The position numbers were made by a program, and so were the translations under genes. The notes beneath the pieces were generated by a model. The model saw only the letters and a program-made list of their open reading frames with translations. It searched no databases and was not told the origin of the DNA. A stretch of 64,000 nucleotides of DNA from Actinobacteria bacterium OK074. Its GTDB lineage: Bacteria; Actinomycetota; Actinomycetes; Streptomycetales; Streptomycetaceae. The stretch lies in NCBI GenBank assembly GCA_001298575.1, contig LJCV01000088.1, forward strand, positions 26,610-90,609. Direction: 5' to 3'. Below are positions 1-8,786 of this stretch, piece by piece. Position 1 is the first letter of the stretch. Every line of letters begins with the position of its first letter.

Positions 1-1
1 G

Positions 2-883
2 GCGCTGGCCGCCGAACTCGGCCCGGCCGCGCGGACGGTGGTGGTCCACGCGGCGGCCAACGTGAGCTGGACGGCGTCCCTGGAGGCGGCCCGGCACGGC
101 AACGTGGAGGTCACCCGGAACGTCGCCGAACTGGCCCGCGCGCTCGGCCCCGGCACCCGGTTCGTCTACGTCTCCTCCGCCTACACCGCGACCGACGGCT
201 GGGAGTACCGCAACACCTACGAGGCCACCAAGGCGGAGGCCGAACGCCTGCTGCGCTCGGCGTACGCCGATCTGGACCCGGTGGTGTTCTCGTGCAGCCT
301 CGTCGTCGGGCACAGCCGTACCGGGGCGATCGGCCGGTTCCACGGCATCTACCCGCTGCTCGGGCTGATCGACCGGCACGAACCGCCGCTGCTGCCGGGC
401 GGACGGGACCGCCGGATCGACATCGTGCCCGTCGACTGGGTGGCCGCGGAACTGGCCGCGCTGCTGCGCCGGGTGGCCGACGGCGGCCCGGTGGCGGACG
501 TCGTGGCGGCCTCGGGCCCGTCGGCGCCCCTGCTGGGCGAACTGGTCACCGGGGCCGTGGCGGCGCTCAACCGGGCGCGGGCGCAGGCGCAGCGGGCACC
601 CGTGCGCGATCTCGACCTGGTGCCGTTCCGCCGCTGGGAGTTCCTGCGCCGTTCGCTGGACGCCTGGCAGGTGCGCGGCATCCCGATGCCCGACCGGGCG
701 CTGCTCGACCGGCTGATCGGCGTGTACCGGCCCTACTTCGAGGACGACCGGGTGCTGCCGCCGGCCGGCACCGTCGAGCCCTGCCCGCCCTGGCCGGAGT
801 ACCTGGACGCGGCGGTCGGCTACTGGTTCGCGCAACAGCCCCGCCGGTCCAGGGCGCTCCAGCGCGCGGGCGGCGCGGGATGA
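2..883 (+). CDS. Thioester-reductase-type extended SDR (5' end outside window)
   Basis: The reading frame is open from base 2, so the N-terminal nucleotide-binding glycine motif lies upstream of the window. The visible part carries the SDR signature VSSAY followed by the catalytic YEATK (YxxxK). It then has a C-terminal part with RIDIVPVDWVA, as in NAD-binding-4/thioester reductase and fatty acyl-CoA reductase-like proteins. Such proteins reduce or rearrange thioester-bound or nucleotide-sugar substrates. The stop overlaps the next start (ATGA), so it is the first visible member of a coupled cassette ending with MetX. The family is secure; the substrate is unknown. Confidence 0.75.
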   Translation, partial: ALAAELGPAARTVVVHAAANVSWTASLEAARHGNVEVTRNVAELARALGPGTRFVYVSSAYTATDGWEYRNTYEATKAEAERLLRSAYADLDPVVFSCSLVVGHSRTGAIGRFHGIYPLLGLIDRHEPPLLPGGRDRRIDIVPVDWVAAELAALLRRVADGGPVADVVAASGPSAPLLGELVTGAVAALNRARAQAQRAPVRDLDLVPFRRWEFLRRSLDAWQVRGIPMPDRALLDRLIGVYRPYFEDDRVLPPAGTVEPCPPWPEYLDAAVGYWFAQQPRRSRALQRAGGAG

Positions 884-1824
884 TCCCCGCCTGGCCCGCC
901 CTGGCCGCCGTGGGCCTGCTGTGCGCGGTGGAGGCGCGGGAGGCCCGTACGACGGTGGCGGCCGTCGCCTCGCTGGGCCGGGGTCCGGCGGTGCGTGCGG
1001 CCGTGCTGCCCGCGCTGGCGCTCGTGACGCTGACGGGTGCGGCGGTGACCGTCCTGGTCCTGCTGCCCCGGCGCTGGGCGGAACCGTCCGGTGGCGTCGT
1101 GGTCCTGGTGGCCGGGCTGCAGTGGCTGCTGTGGGCCGCGCGCCGGGAGCTGGGAGCGGTGCCGTCACGGGACGAGGTGACGGTGTTCGACGAGGTCGCA
1201 AGCCGCCCGGCGGCCGTCCGTACCGCGATGGCCGGGGCGCTGCTGCGGGCGGGCGGGGAGACGCTGGTGGTGGCGACCGCGGTCGCGGCGGCCGGAGTCC
1301 CCCGGCTGTGGCTGCCGCCGCTGGTCCTGCTCGTCGTGGCCGCGGCCGTCGTACCCGGTTTTGAGGGACGCCATCCGGCGGCCGTCGCCTGCGGTATCAC
1401 CGGCCGCCGTGCCCCGACCGTGCTGCCCGAACGCAAGGTCAAGGCCGCGGTCGCGGTCCTGCTGACCGCCACGGGTGCGGTCGCCGTGACCTCGGGTGCG
1501 GTCGGTGTGCCGCTCGCGCTGCTGCTGCCCGGCGCGGGACTGTTCGCCCTCACGAAATTGCGCGCCCGCCGCGAGGCGGTCCCGCCCGCCCCCGGCCACA
1601 GGGCGCGCGTCTCTCCCGCCCGTGCCCTGCGGGACTTCGTCCTCGGCGACGACCTCGCCGTGTGGTGGGCCGCCGCCGCGCTGGTCGTGGCCGTGCGCCT
1701 GCCCTGGGCCGCCTTCCACCGGGGTCCTGCCGCCGCCCTCCTGCTCACCGCCCTGCTGGCCGCCCTGATCGGCGGTACGGCACGGCGTCGCCCGCGTACC
1801 GAATCTCCCGGAGGAGACCGCTGA
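880..1824 (+). CDS. Polytopic membrane protein, COG4280/TMEM165-like
   Basis: Protein of 314 residues with about seven or eight hydrophobic segments in two similar halves. The first helix contains VEAREARTTVAAVASLGRG. This resembles the acidic helix-1 motif of COG4280/TMEM165-type membrane proteins, which are suspected cation or small-solute transporters, but the usual glycine is replaced by arginine. It starts by ATGA overlap with the SDR and ends in TGATG with the PLP enzyme, so it is translationally coupled. An exporter or transporter for the cassette product is an inference. Confidence 0.6.
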   Translation: MIPAWPALAAVGLLCAVEAREARTTVAAVASLGRGPAVRAAVLPALALVTLTGAAVTVLVLLPRRWAEPSGGVVVLVAGLQWLLWAARRELGAVPSRDEVTVFDEVASRPAAVRTAMAGALLRAGGETLVVATAVAAAGVPRLWLPPLVLLVVAAAVVPGFEGRHPAAVACGITGRRAPTVLPERKVKAAVAVLLTATGAVAVTSGAVGVPLALLLPGAGLFALTKLRARREAVPPAPGHRARVSPARALRDFVLGDDLAVWWAAAALVVAVRLPWAAFHRGPAAALLLTALLAALIGGTARRRPRTESPGGDR

Positions 1825-3161
1825 TGCCGGACCACGACACTCCCGTCCGCCCCGACCGGAAGGCGTACCGCACCGCGAGGTCCGCCACCATCCACGGCGG
1901 CTACGAATGGCGCCTGGGCATCACGCCGCCGGTCGTCACCCCGATCTTCCAGACCGCCGCCTTCGAACTGCCCAGCACCGCCGCGGCGGCCGGGATCTTC
2001 GACCTCCAGCAGGACGGCCACGCCTACTCGCGCCTCAACAACCCGACCTGTGACGTGCTGGAGGAGCGCATGTCCGCGGTGGACGGCGCCGCCGCCGCGC
2101 TCGCCGTCGCCTCCGGGCAGGCCGCCATCGCGCTGGCGCTGCTGAACCTGTGCCAGGCGGGCGACAACATCGTCAGCTCCGACGAGCTGTACGGCGGCAC
2201 CTGGAACCTGCTGGCCAACACCTTCGCCCGGTTCGGCATCGAGGTGCGCTGGGTCAGCCCCGGCAACCCGAAGAACTTCGCCGAGGCGAGCGACGAGAAC
2301 ACGCGCTGCTTCTTCGGCGAGACCCTGCCCAACCCGCGGCTGCGGATCTTCCCCGTCGAGGAGGTCGCCGAGCTGGCCGAGGGGCTCGGGGTGCCGCTGG
2401 TGCTGGACAACACGATGCTGCCCTACGTCTGCCGGCCGATGGAGCACGGCGCCCACCTCGTCGTCTACTCGGCGACCAAGTACATCGGCGGGCACGGCTC
2501 GACGCTGGGCGGGCTGATCCTGGACTCGGGCCGCTTCGACTGGGAGGCGCACGCCGGACGGCACCCCCTGCTGACCACGCCGGACGCGGCGCACGGGGGT
2601 GTGGTGTGGACCCGTACGGGCCTGGACCTGGACAGTCCGCTGGGCCGCAGCCCGTACCTCCTCAAGGCCCGGGAGACGCTGTTGCGGGATCTCGGGCCCT
2701 GTCTGAGCCCGTTCAACGCGTGGCTGCTGCTCCAGGGCCTGGAGACGCTGCCGCTGCGGATGCGGGCGCACGGGGAGAACGCCCGGCGGGTCGCGGACTA
2801 CCTCCAGGGGCATCCGCGGGTGGCGTCCGTGCGCTACCCGGGGCTCGCGAGCGGCGACGAGGCGCGGCTGACCGAGCGGTATCTCGGCGACAACGGCGGC
2901 CCGTTGGTGCAGTTCGAGCTGATCGGCGGCCGGGAGGCGGGCTGCCGTTTCATCGAGGCGCTGCGGCTGGTCTCCCACGTCACCAACATCGGTGACGTCC
3001 GCTCGCTGGCCACCCACCCGGCCTCCACCACGCACGCCCAGCTCCCCGAGGCCGACCAGCTGGCCGCCGGGGTCACGCAGGGTTCGATCCGCCTGGCCGT
3101 CGGCGTCGAGGACGCCGAGGACCTGCTCGCCGACCTCGAAAGGGCACTCGGGGCATCATGA
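1824..3161 (+). CDS. O-acetylhomoserine sulfhydrylase-like PLP enzyme
   Basis: Protein of 445 residues of the Cys/Met-metabolism PLP family (fold type I). Visible features are the substrate-side motif AYSRLNNPTCDVLE, the phosphate-side ASGQAA segment, the Asp of LDNTMLP, and the PLP-lysine motif SATKYIGGHGSTLGG. Length and motifs fit O-acetylhomoserine sulfhydrylases, which do gamma-replacement on O-acetyl-L-homoserine. The start has a GGAGGAG ribosome binding site and overlaps the upstream stop. MetX, which makes O-acetylhomoserine, is two genes downstream in the same operon. The nucleophile could be sulfide or something more unusual. Confidence 0.85.
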   Translation: MPDHDTPVRPDRKAYRTARSATIHGGYEWRLGITPPVVTPIFQTAAFELPSTAAAAGIFDLQQDGHAYSRLNNPTCDVLEERMSAVDGAAAALAVASGQAAIALALLNLCQAGDNIVSSDELYGGTWNLLANTFARFGIEVRWVSPGNPKNFAEASDENTRCFFGETLPNPRLRIFPVEEVAELAEGLGVPLVLDNTMLPYVCRPMEHGAHLVVYSATKYIGGHGSTLGGLILDSGRFDWEAHAGRHPLLTTPDAAHGGVVWTRTGLDLDSPLGRSPYLLKARETLLRDLGPCLSPFNAWLLLQGLETLPLRMRAHGENARRVADYLQGHPRVASVRYPGLASGDEARLTERYLGDNGGPLVQFELIGGREAGCRFIEALRLVSHVTNIGDVRSLATHPASTTHAQLPEADQLAAGVTQGSIRLAVGVEDAEDLLADLERALGAS

Positions 3162-3913
3162 ACCGACCGCTCGTCGCACTCGCCTGCGCCACCGAGACCT
3201 GGGACGGCGTCCCGCACGCCGCGGTCCGCCACGCCTACATCGCCGCGCTGGAACAGGTCGCCGACTGCACGGTGGTCCTGCTCCCGGGCACCGGCGCCCT
3301 GCCGCCGGAGGTGCTCGGGCGCTTCGACGGCCTCGTCCTGGGCGGGCACGAGAGCAATGTCGCCCCGGACCGCTACGCCGGAGCGCCCTGCCGGGGCCCC
3401 TTCGACCCCGGCCGCGACACCCTCGCCCTGACGGCGATCCCGGCGGCCGTGACCGCCGGGCTGCCGCTGCTCGGCATCTGCCGGGGTCTCCAGGAGATCA
3501 ACGTGGCCTACGGCGGCACCCTGCGCGACCTCGGCACGGCCGCGCACCGCGAGGACCTCTCCCTGCCCAGGGACGAGCAGTACCTCCCCGCCCACGAGGT
3601 CCGGATCAGCCCCGGCGGCACCCTGCACCGGCTGCTCGACGGCGCCGACCGGGCCCGCGTCAACTCGCTGCACGGCCAGGCCGTCGACCGCCTCGCCCCC
3701 GGGCTGCGGGCCGAGGCGACCGCCCCCGACGGCGTGGTGGAGGCCCTGTCCGTGCCGGGCGCGCCCGCCTTCGCGCTCGGTGTGCAGTGGCACCCCGAGT
3801 GGTACGCGGCCACCGACCCCGTCTCCCGCCCCGTCTTCGAGGCGTTCGGCGCCGCCGCGGCCCGGCGGGTGGACCGGCGGGAACTCATGACCACAGGCGG
3901 AGGGCGGCGATGA
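3158..3913 (+). CDS. Class I glutamine amidotransferase-like gamma-glutamyl hydrolase (peptidase C26)
   Basis: Protein of 251 residues with the oxyanion/nucleophile motif GICRGLQEIN (nucleophile Cys) and the C-terminal catalytic QWHPEW (His, Glu). This is the PuuD/peptidase C26 pattern. These enzymes hydrolyse gamma-glutamyl amides, for instance gamma-Glu-GABA, and in some antibiotic pathways remove a gamma-glutamyl protecting group. It overlaps both neighbours by ATGA. Sitting between an O-acetylhomoserine-using enzyme and MetX it suggests release of a gamma-glutamylated amino acid intermediate, though no gamma-glutamyl ligase is visible in the window. Confidence 0.85.
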   Translation: MNRPLVALACATETWDGVPHAAVRHAYIAALEQVADCTVVLLPGTGALPPEVLGRFDGLVLGGHESNVAPDRYAGAPCRGPFDPGRDTLALTAIPAAVTAGLPLLGICRGLQEINVAYGGTLRDLGTAAHREDLSLPRDEQYLPAHEVRISPGGTLHRLLDGADRARVNSLHGQAVDRLAPGLRAEATAPDGVVEALSVPGAPAFALGVQWHPEWYAATDPVSRPVFEAFGAAAARRVDRRELMTTGGGRR

Positions 3914-5061
3914 CGAACGGATTCCCCGCCCCCGTCAGCCGCCACCTGCGCACCGCCGTCCTGTTCCCGCCGGACCGGCCGCTGCGCCTGGAGTCGGGCG
4001 GCGTGCTCTCCCAGGTCAAGGTCGCCTACGAGGAGTTCGGCCGCCCCGACCCGCGGCGCGAGAACACGGTGTTCGTCTGCCACGCCCTCACCGGCACCTC
4101 GCACGTCGCCCGCCACTCCCCCGACGACCTGCCCGGCTGGTGGGAGGAGATGGTGGGCCCCGGGCGCCCCATCGACACCGACCACCTGCACGTCGTCTGC
4201 GCCAACGTGCTGGGCGGCTGCGCGGGCACCACGGGCCCCTGGAGCCCGGGGCCGACGGGCCGGTCCCTCGCCGCGGACTTCCCCGACGTCACGGTGGGCG
4301 ACATGGTGGCCTTGCACCGGGCGCTCCTGCGCCACCTGGGCAGTACGGGGCTGCGCGCGGTGGTGGGCGGTTCGCTCGGCGGCATGCAGGCCCTGGAGTG
4401 GCTGTTGCGCCACCCCGGTGACGCGCGCCAGTTCCTGCTCATCGCCACCGGGGCCCGGCTGTCCGCCGACGGTCTCGCCGCGCACGCGGCGGGCCGCGCC
4501 GCCATCCGCGCCGACCCGCACTTCGCCGGCGGCCACTACGGCGAACGGCCCGGCGGTCCCGGACCCGCCGGCGGCCTCGGCGTGGCCCGGATGATCGCGC
4601 ACCTGACGTACATGTCGCCCGGCTCGCTGGAGACCAAGTTCGGCCGCCGCCGCCAGCCCGGCCCGGCGGCCGGGGACCCCGCGTACGGCCCCTACGCCGT
4701 CGAGCGCTACCTCGAACACCAGGCCGACTCGTTCGTGGCCCGCTTCGACGCCAACAGCTATCTGCGGCTGACGGCGGCCATGGACCGCTACGACGCCTTC
4801 GCCCGCCCCGCCGTCCTCCCGGTGGTCGCCCCGCCGGACGTCCAGGTGTTCAGCTTCGCGTCGGACCGGCTGTTCGGGGCGGCGGACACCGACCACCTCA
4901 TGGCCCGGCTGTCGGCGCTGGGCCTGCCGCTGGCCCACCACCGCGACGGCTCCTCGGAGGCCGGGCACGACGCCTTCCTGCTCCGGGTCCCGGGCTACCT
5001 CACCGCCGTCGCGGACGCCCTCGCCGCGCACGACAGCCCCCGGCTCGTCTCCCGGACCTGA
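3910..5061 (+). CDS. metX: Homoserine O-acetyltransferase (MetX family)
   Basis: Protein of 383 residues, alpha/beta hydrolase fold. Visible motifs are HALTGTSH, the NVLGGCAGTTGP substrate loop, the nucleophile elbow GGSLGGMQALEW (Ser), a catalytic Asp in FASDRLF and a catalytic His in EAGHDAFL. It transfers acetyl from acetyl-CoA to L-homoserine. Homoserine succinyl/acetyl specificity cannot be settled by eye, but the length and GTTGP loop fit actinobacterial acetyltransferases. It is the last gene of the coupled cassette and supplies the substrate of the O-acetylhomoserine-type PLP enzyme. It may be a second, pathway-dedicated MetX. Confidence 0.85.
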   Translation: MTNGFPAPVSRHLRTAVLFPPDRPLRLESGGVLSQVKVAYEEFGRPDPRRENTVFVCHALTGTSHVARHSPDDLPGWWEEMVGPGRPIDTDHLHVVCANVLGGCAGTTGPWSPGPTGRSLAADFPDVTVGDMVALHRALLRHLGSTGLRAVVGGSLGGMQALEWLLRHPGDARQFLLIATGARLSADGLAAHAAGRAAIRADPHFAGGHYGERPGGPGPAGGLGVARMIAHLTYMSPGSLETKFGRRRQPGPAAGDPAYGPYAVERYLEHQADSFVARFDANSYLRLTAAMDRYDAFARPAVLPVVAPPDVQVFSFASDRLFGAADTDHLMARLSALGLPLAHHRDGSSEAGHDAFLLRVPGYLTAVADALAAHDSPRLVSRT

Positions 5062-5091
5062 AGAGCCGGGCCGTGGTGGGCGGGCGGCCGG

Positions 5092-6057
5092 TCAGCGGAC
5101 CCGGCCGCGCGGCTTCAGCGGCACCGCCGGGAGCTGGGGCGCGGGCAGCGGGGCGCCGTCGTAGCCGACGACCTCGCCGAAGCGGGAGCCGGTGGCCCAG
5201 TCGGCGCGGGCCCGGGCGATCTCGTCCTGGGTCCGGCCGATGAAGTTCCACCACATGATCAGTTCCTCCTCGAACGGCTCCCCGCCCAGGAGCATCAGCC
5301 CCGCGTCCGAGGCGGCCCGCAACGGGAGTTCGGTGCGCCCGCAGCCGAGGTAGAGCATCGAGCCGGGCAGCACCGGCACGCCGTCGACGTGCGCCTCGCC
5401 GGACATGCACAGGACCGCGTACTCGAAGTCCGGTTCCAGCGGCAGGCGCAGGGCGGCGCCTGCCGTGAGGGTGAGGTCGGCGCCGACGATCGGGGTGTAC
5501 GTGGTGCCGGACGAGCGGGCGCCGTCCACCTCGCCCAGGATCAGGGTCGCCGTCAGGCCGGGCGCGGTGACGACCGGGAGTTCGGCGTGGTGCTCGAAGT
5601 GCGGGTCGGTGTGGCGGTGCGCGTCCGGCAGCGCGACCCACAGCTGGGCGCCGTGCAGGAGGCGGGCGTGCGACTTGGGGCTCTCCTCCGAGTGGCTGAT
5701 CGCCCGGCCGGAGGTCATCAGGCCCAGCTCGCGCGGCCGGATGGTCTGGAGGCTGCCCGTGGAGTCGCGGTGCAGCACCTCGCCCTCGTGCAGCCAGCTG
5801 ACCGTCTGCAGGCCCATGTGCGGATGCGGCGGGACCTGCATGCCGGGCTCGTCGGCGATGTCGTCCGGACCGTAGTGATCGACGAACGCCCAGGCGCCCA
5901 CCATCCGGCGCCCCAGGTTGGGCAGCAGCCGCCGCACCTCGGTGGACTCGCCGAGCTTGACCCGGCGGGGGCTGAGAAGCTCCCGCACCGGCTCCGCCAC
6001 CACGAACCCCCGGCCACCGCACACCGCGGGCACGGCCTCGCGATCAAGATTGCTCAT
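5092..6057 (-). CDS. Pirin family protein
   Basis: Protein of 321 residues starting MSNLDREAV. It shows the pirin bicupin signature: RRLLPNLGRRMVGAWAFVDHYGP, then PHPHMGLQTVSWLHEGEVLHRDSTG, then GRAISHSEES, with the His/His/His/Glu metal set of the N-terminal cupin. Some pirins have quercetinase activity and others bind transcription factors; which applies here is unknown. A further in-frame ATG lies 11 codons upstream, but the chosen one begins at the conserved family N-terminus. It is convergent with the MetX cassette, with only 30 bp between. Confidence 0.85.
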   Translation of the reverse strand: MSNLDREAVPAVCGGRGFVVAEPVRELLSPRRVKLGESTEVRRLLPNLGRRMVGAWAFVDHYGPDDIADEPGMQVPPHPHMGLQTVSWLHEGEVLHRDSTGSLQTIRPRELGLMTSGRAISHSEESPKSHARLLHGAQLWVALPDAHRHTDPHFEHHAELPVVTAPGLTATLILGEVDGARSSGTTYTPIVGADLTLTAGAALRLPLEPDFEYAVLCMSGEAHVDGVPVLPGSMLYLGCGRTELPLRAASDAGLMLLGGEPFEEELIMWWNFIGRTQDEIARARADWATGSRFGEVVGYDGAPLPAPQLPAVPLKPRGRVR

Positions 6058-6073
6058 GGGACCCAACCTAGTA

Positions 6074-6104
6074 CTCCCGCGGGACTTCATCGGTCCCGCG
6101 GGAG
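6074..6104 (-). terminator. Hairpin terminator after the L,D-transpeptidase gene
   Basis: Perfect 12-bp inverted repeat CTCCCGCGGGAC / GTCCCGCGGGAG with a 7-nt loop. It lies 52 bp past the stop of the L,D-transpeptidase gene and just ahead of the pirin start. It has no T-run, which is common for Streptomyces terminators. A role as an operator for pirin is possible. Confidence 0.6.
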
Positions 6105-6156
6105 CACCTGGCAGATCGTCGAGCGCCGACGGCCGGATCGGCGCCGCCGCGGCGCG

Positions 6157-7197
6157 TCACAGCGCCGCGGTGGTCCCCTGCCCGGAGCCGCTGCCCGCGA
6201 GCCACTGGGACCAGCCCAGGTTGAAGTCGGCGTAGCCGTTGTCCGCCGGAGCCTTGCCGCGGGGCGAACCGGTGATGGTGACGGGGTCGCCCTGCTTGAC
6301 CTGGCCGTAGAACCACTTGGCGTCCGACATGGACAGGTGCACGCAGCCGTGCGAACCGCGGGCGCTGCCGCTGCCCGGGTACGGGTCGCCGGTCGAGTAG
6401 TGCACGTAGGTGCCGGACTGGGTGAGGTGGATGTCCCAGGGCAGCGTCAGGTCGTAGTAGTTGGCGCTGCCCTTGTCGCAGCTGATGCCGACGCTACAGG
6501 AGGTCATGTGGACCTCCTTCTGCTTGTCGATGACGGCCATCGTGCCGTCCCACGTCGGGTACTCGGCGCTGCCCGCGTTGATGGACAGGGTGCGCACCAG
6601 CTTGCCGTTGCGGGTCACCTTCATGGTGTGGCCGGTCACCGAGACGTCCGCGCGGACGTCGTCGCCGATCTTGAAGGTGTGGGTGTAACTGTGCACGCCG
6701 TAGCGGCCGTTGCCGTTGCTGACGCCCTTCATGTCGGCGTCGATCTTCACCGTGGTGCCGGAGGGCCAGTACGTCTTCGGACGCCAGTCGGCGCGCCGGT
6801 CGCCCATCCAGTGCCAGGCTCCGACCACCGACTGCGAGGCGCTGACCTTCATGTGCTTCTCGACCGTGGCCCGCGCCTTGGCGGCCACCGGGTTCGTGAA
6901 GATCACCGAGATCGGCATGGCCACGCCGACCGTGGTGCCCGTCTGCGGGGTGATCGTGTCCAGCAGCATCGCCGGGCCCAGCGGCTTCGTCGGTGACGGC
7001 GAGGCGCTCGCGCTCGACTTTCCCGCCGCCTTGGCGTCGTCCCCGCTCGCCTTGTCACTGCTGCTGCCCCCACCGCAGGCACTCGCGCCCACCAGCACCG
7101 CACCCGTGACGAGTGCGATCCCTATGCTGCCCTTGCGCCGTCCCACGACCTGCCCCACTTTCTTCTTGCTCTTCGGCCCCGACGGGCCCGACTCCAT
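6157..7197 (-). CDS. L,D-transpeptidase lipoprotein (YkuD domain)
   Basis: Protein of 346 residues. The N-terminus is basic (KSKKK, RRK), followed by a hydrophobic stretch and the lipobox VGASAC, so it is a lipoprotein. A Ser/Lys/Ala-rich linker precedes an Ig-like domain, and the catalytic YkuD motif SARGSHGCVHLS (His and Cys) is near the C-terminus. It should form 3-3 cross-links in peptidoglycan at the outer membrane face. It is a single gene, followed by a clear terminator. Length and domain order match Ldt proteins of mycobacteria and streptomycetes. Confidence 0.9.
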   Translation of the reverse strand: MESGPSGPKSKKKVGQVVGRRKGSIGIALVTGAVLVGASACGGGSSSDKASGDDAKAAGKSSASASPSPTKPLGPAMLLDTITPQTGTTVGVAMPISVIFTNPVAAKARATVEKHMKVSASQSVVGAWHWMGDRRADWRPKTYWPSGTTVKIDADMKGVSNGNGRYGVHSYTHTFKIGDDVRADVSVTGHTMKVTRNGKLVRTLSINAGSAEYPTWDGTMAVIDKQKEVHMTSCSVGISCDKGSANYYDLTLPWDIHLTQSGTYVHYSTGDPYPGSGSARGSHGCVHLSMSDAKWFYGQVKQGDPVTITGSPRGKAPADNGYADFNLGWSQWLAGSGSGQGTTAAL

Positions 7198-7317
7198 GTC
7201 AGACAGTGACGGCGGGGGCGTCAGTTGCGTGCGGCACGTAAAGCGTGTCTCAAGATTCGCCGCGCACCACCGGGCCGGCGAACGCGCCCACTCCGGGGCG
7301 TGGCCCCGCTCCGGCCG

Positions 7318-8178
7318 TCACCTCAGAACCACCGTACGCCTCCCCTGGACGAACACCCGACCCTCGCAGTGCCAGCGGACCGCCCGGGCCAGGGCCGCCG
7401 ATTCCGCGTCGCGGCCGATGGCGGCCAGGTCGTCGGGGGTGTGGCTGTGGTCGACGCCGATGACCTCCTGGGCGATGATCGGGCCTTCGTCGAGGTCGGC
7501 GGTGACGTAGTGGGCGGTCGCGCCGACGAGTTTGACGCCGCGCTCGTGTGCCTGGTGGTAGGGCTTGGCGCCCTTGAAGCTCGGCAGGAACGAGTGGTGG
7601 ATGTTGATCATCCGGCCGGCCAGCCGGTTGCACAGGCCGTCGGAGAGCACCTGCATGTAGCGGGCCAGGACGACGAGGTCGACGGCGGAGGAGTCGATGA
7701 TCTCCAGGAGCCGGGCCTCCGCCTCGGCCTTGGTCGCCGCGGTGACCGGCACGTGGAAGAACGGGATGCCGTGCCAGGCGACGAGCGCCTCGTGGTCGCG
7801 GTGGTTGGAGACGACCCCGACGACGTCGACGGGCAGGTCGCCGCTGCGGGTGCGGAAGAGCAGGTCGTTGAGGCAGTGGCCGTAGCGGGAGACCATGACC
7901 AGCACCCGGCGGCGGGCGGTGACCGGTTCGAGGTTCCAGCGCATGGCGAAGTCGGGGGCCACCGCGGCGAATTCCCTCAGCAGCGTCTTGGTGGTGTTCT
8001 CGCCCGCGGGGGCGGCGAAGCGCACCCGCATGAAGAAGTGGCCGTCGCGGCGGTCGCCGAACTGCTGGTTGTCGATGATGTCGCTGCCCTGTTCGAGCAG
8101 GAAGCGCGAGACGGCGTGGACGATGCCGGGCGCCTCGGGACAGTCGAGGGTCAGGACGTACTCGGTGGACGTTTCCAT
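7318..8178 (-). CDS. purU: Formyltetrahydrofolate deformylase
   Basis: Protein of 286 residues with an N-terminal ACT domain (about 6-85: TLDCPEAPGIVHAVSRFLLEQGSDI) and a C-terminal formyl-transferase fold. It carries the catalytic Asn/His/Asp of INIHHSFLP, GATAHYV and LDEGPII. It hydrolyses 10-formyl-THF to THF and formate. It overlaps soxG by ATGA and ends the glyA-sox operon. This fits a role in recycling folate loaded with one-carbon units by sarcosine oxidase. Confidence 0.93.
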   Translation of the reverse strand: METSTEYVLTLDCPEAPGIVHAVSRFLLEQGSDIIDNQQFGDRRDGHFFMRVRFAAPAGENTTKTLLREFAAVAPDFAMRWNLEPVTARRRVLVMVSRYGHCLNDLLFRTRSGDLPVDVVGVVSNHRDHEALVAWHGIPFFHVPVTAATKAEAEARLLEIIDSSAVDLVVLARYMQVLSDGLCNRLAGRMINIHHSFLPSFKGAKPYHQAHERGVKLVGATAHYVTADLDEGPIIAQEVIGVDHSHTPDDLAAIGRDAESAALARAVRWHCEGRVFVQGRRTVVLR

Positions 8179-8786
8179 CAGGCCACCTCCGGGCCGCGGT
8201 ACTCGCTGATCGCGTCGATGAGCCAACGCGCCAGGTGGTCGGCGAACGAGGACCGCGGGAAGAGCCGGTAGGTCGGCGCGTCGTCGGTCTGCCAGAGCAG
8301 GACCGCGACGGGGCCGACCGTGGTCGACACCGCCCGGCCGGGGCCGAAGGCCCGCGGGTGCAGGTCCAACGGGCAGCCCTTCTCCAGCACTTGCCGGGCG
8401 GCCGGGCCGCTCAGCTCCAGTGTGGTGCGGTTGGCGGAGACGTCCACGACGGAGCCCGGGGCGCCGTCGAGCGCCTCGCGCAGTTCGGCGGTCACGGCGG
8501 TCGCCTCGGCCTGGGAGAGCACCAGCCACTCGTCGGGGCCGAGCCAGACGACCGTGTGCGGGCCGGTCGTGGTGGTGTGGCCGCACTGCCGCGGCAGCGG
8601 GGTCCCGAGGGCCTTCTCGACGCGGTCGGCCGCTTCGGCGGCGGGGTCGACCCGCAGGTTCACCATGGTGAGGAACGGCCACTCGGTCAGGGTGACGCCG
8701 CGGGCGCCGGTGACCGCGGCGGCGCGCATCCGCTCCGCCAGGTGTGCCAGCGGGCTCACCCGGGCGTCGGTGGTGGGCTCAGCCAT
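8178..8786 (-). CDS. soxG: Sarcosine oxidase gamma subunit
   Basis: Protein of 202 residues resembling the SoxG/GcvT-like fold, with the typical segments [28 protein letters not shown] and [13 protein letters not shown]. It is the small non-catalytic subunit of heterotetrameric sarcosine oxidase. The gene overlaps the soxA stop by 8 bp and purU by 1 bp. The position after soxA in the order B-D-A-G is canonical. Confidence 0.9.
   Translation of the reverse strand: MAEPTTDARVSPLAHLAERMRAAAVTGARGVTLTEWPFLTMVNLRVDPAAEAADRVEKALGTPLPRQCGHTTTTGPHTVVWLGPDEWLVLSQAEATAVTAELREALDGAPGSVVDVSANRTTLELSGPAARQVLEKGCPLDLHPRAFGPGRAVSTTVGPVAVLLWQTDDAPTYRLFPRSSFADHLARWLIDAISEYRGPEVA

Noticed and set aside
567..3035. 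Very long open frame on the minus strand opposite the first cassette
   Set aside because: Arg/Gly/Ala-rich low-complexity translation with no motif; a by-product of high GC and the real plus-strand genes.
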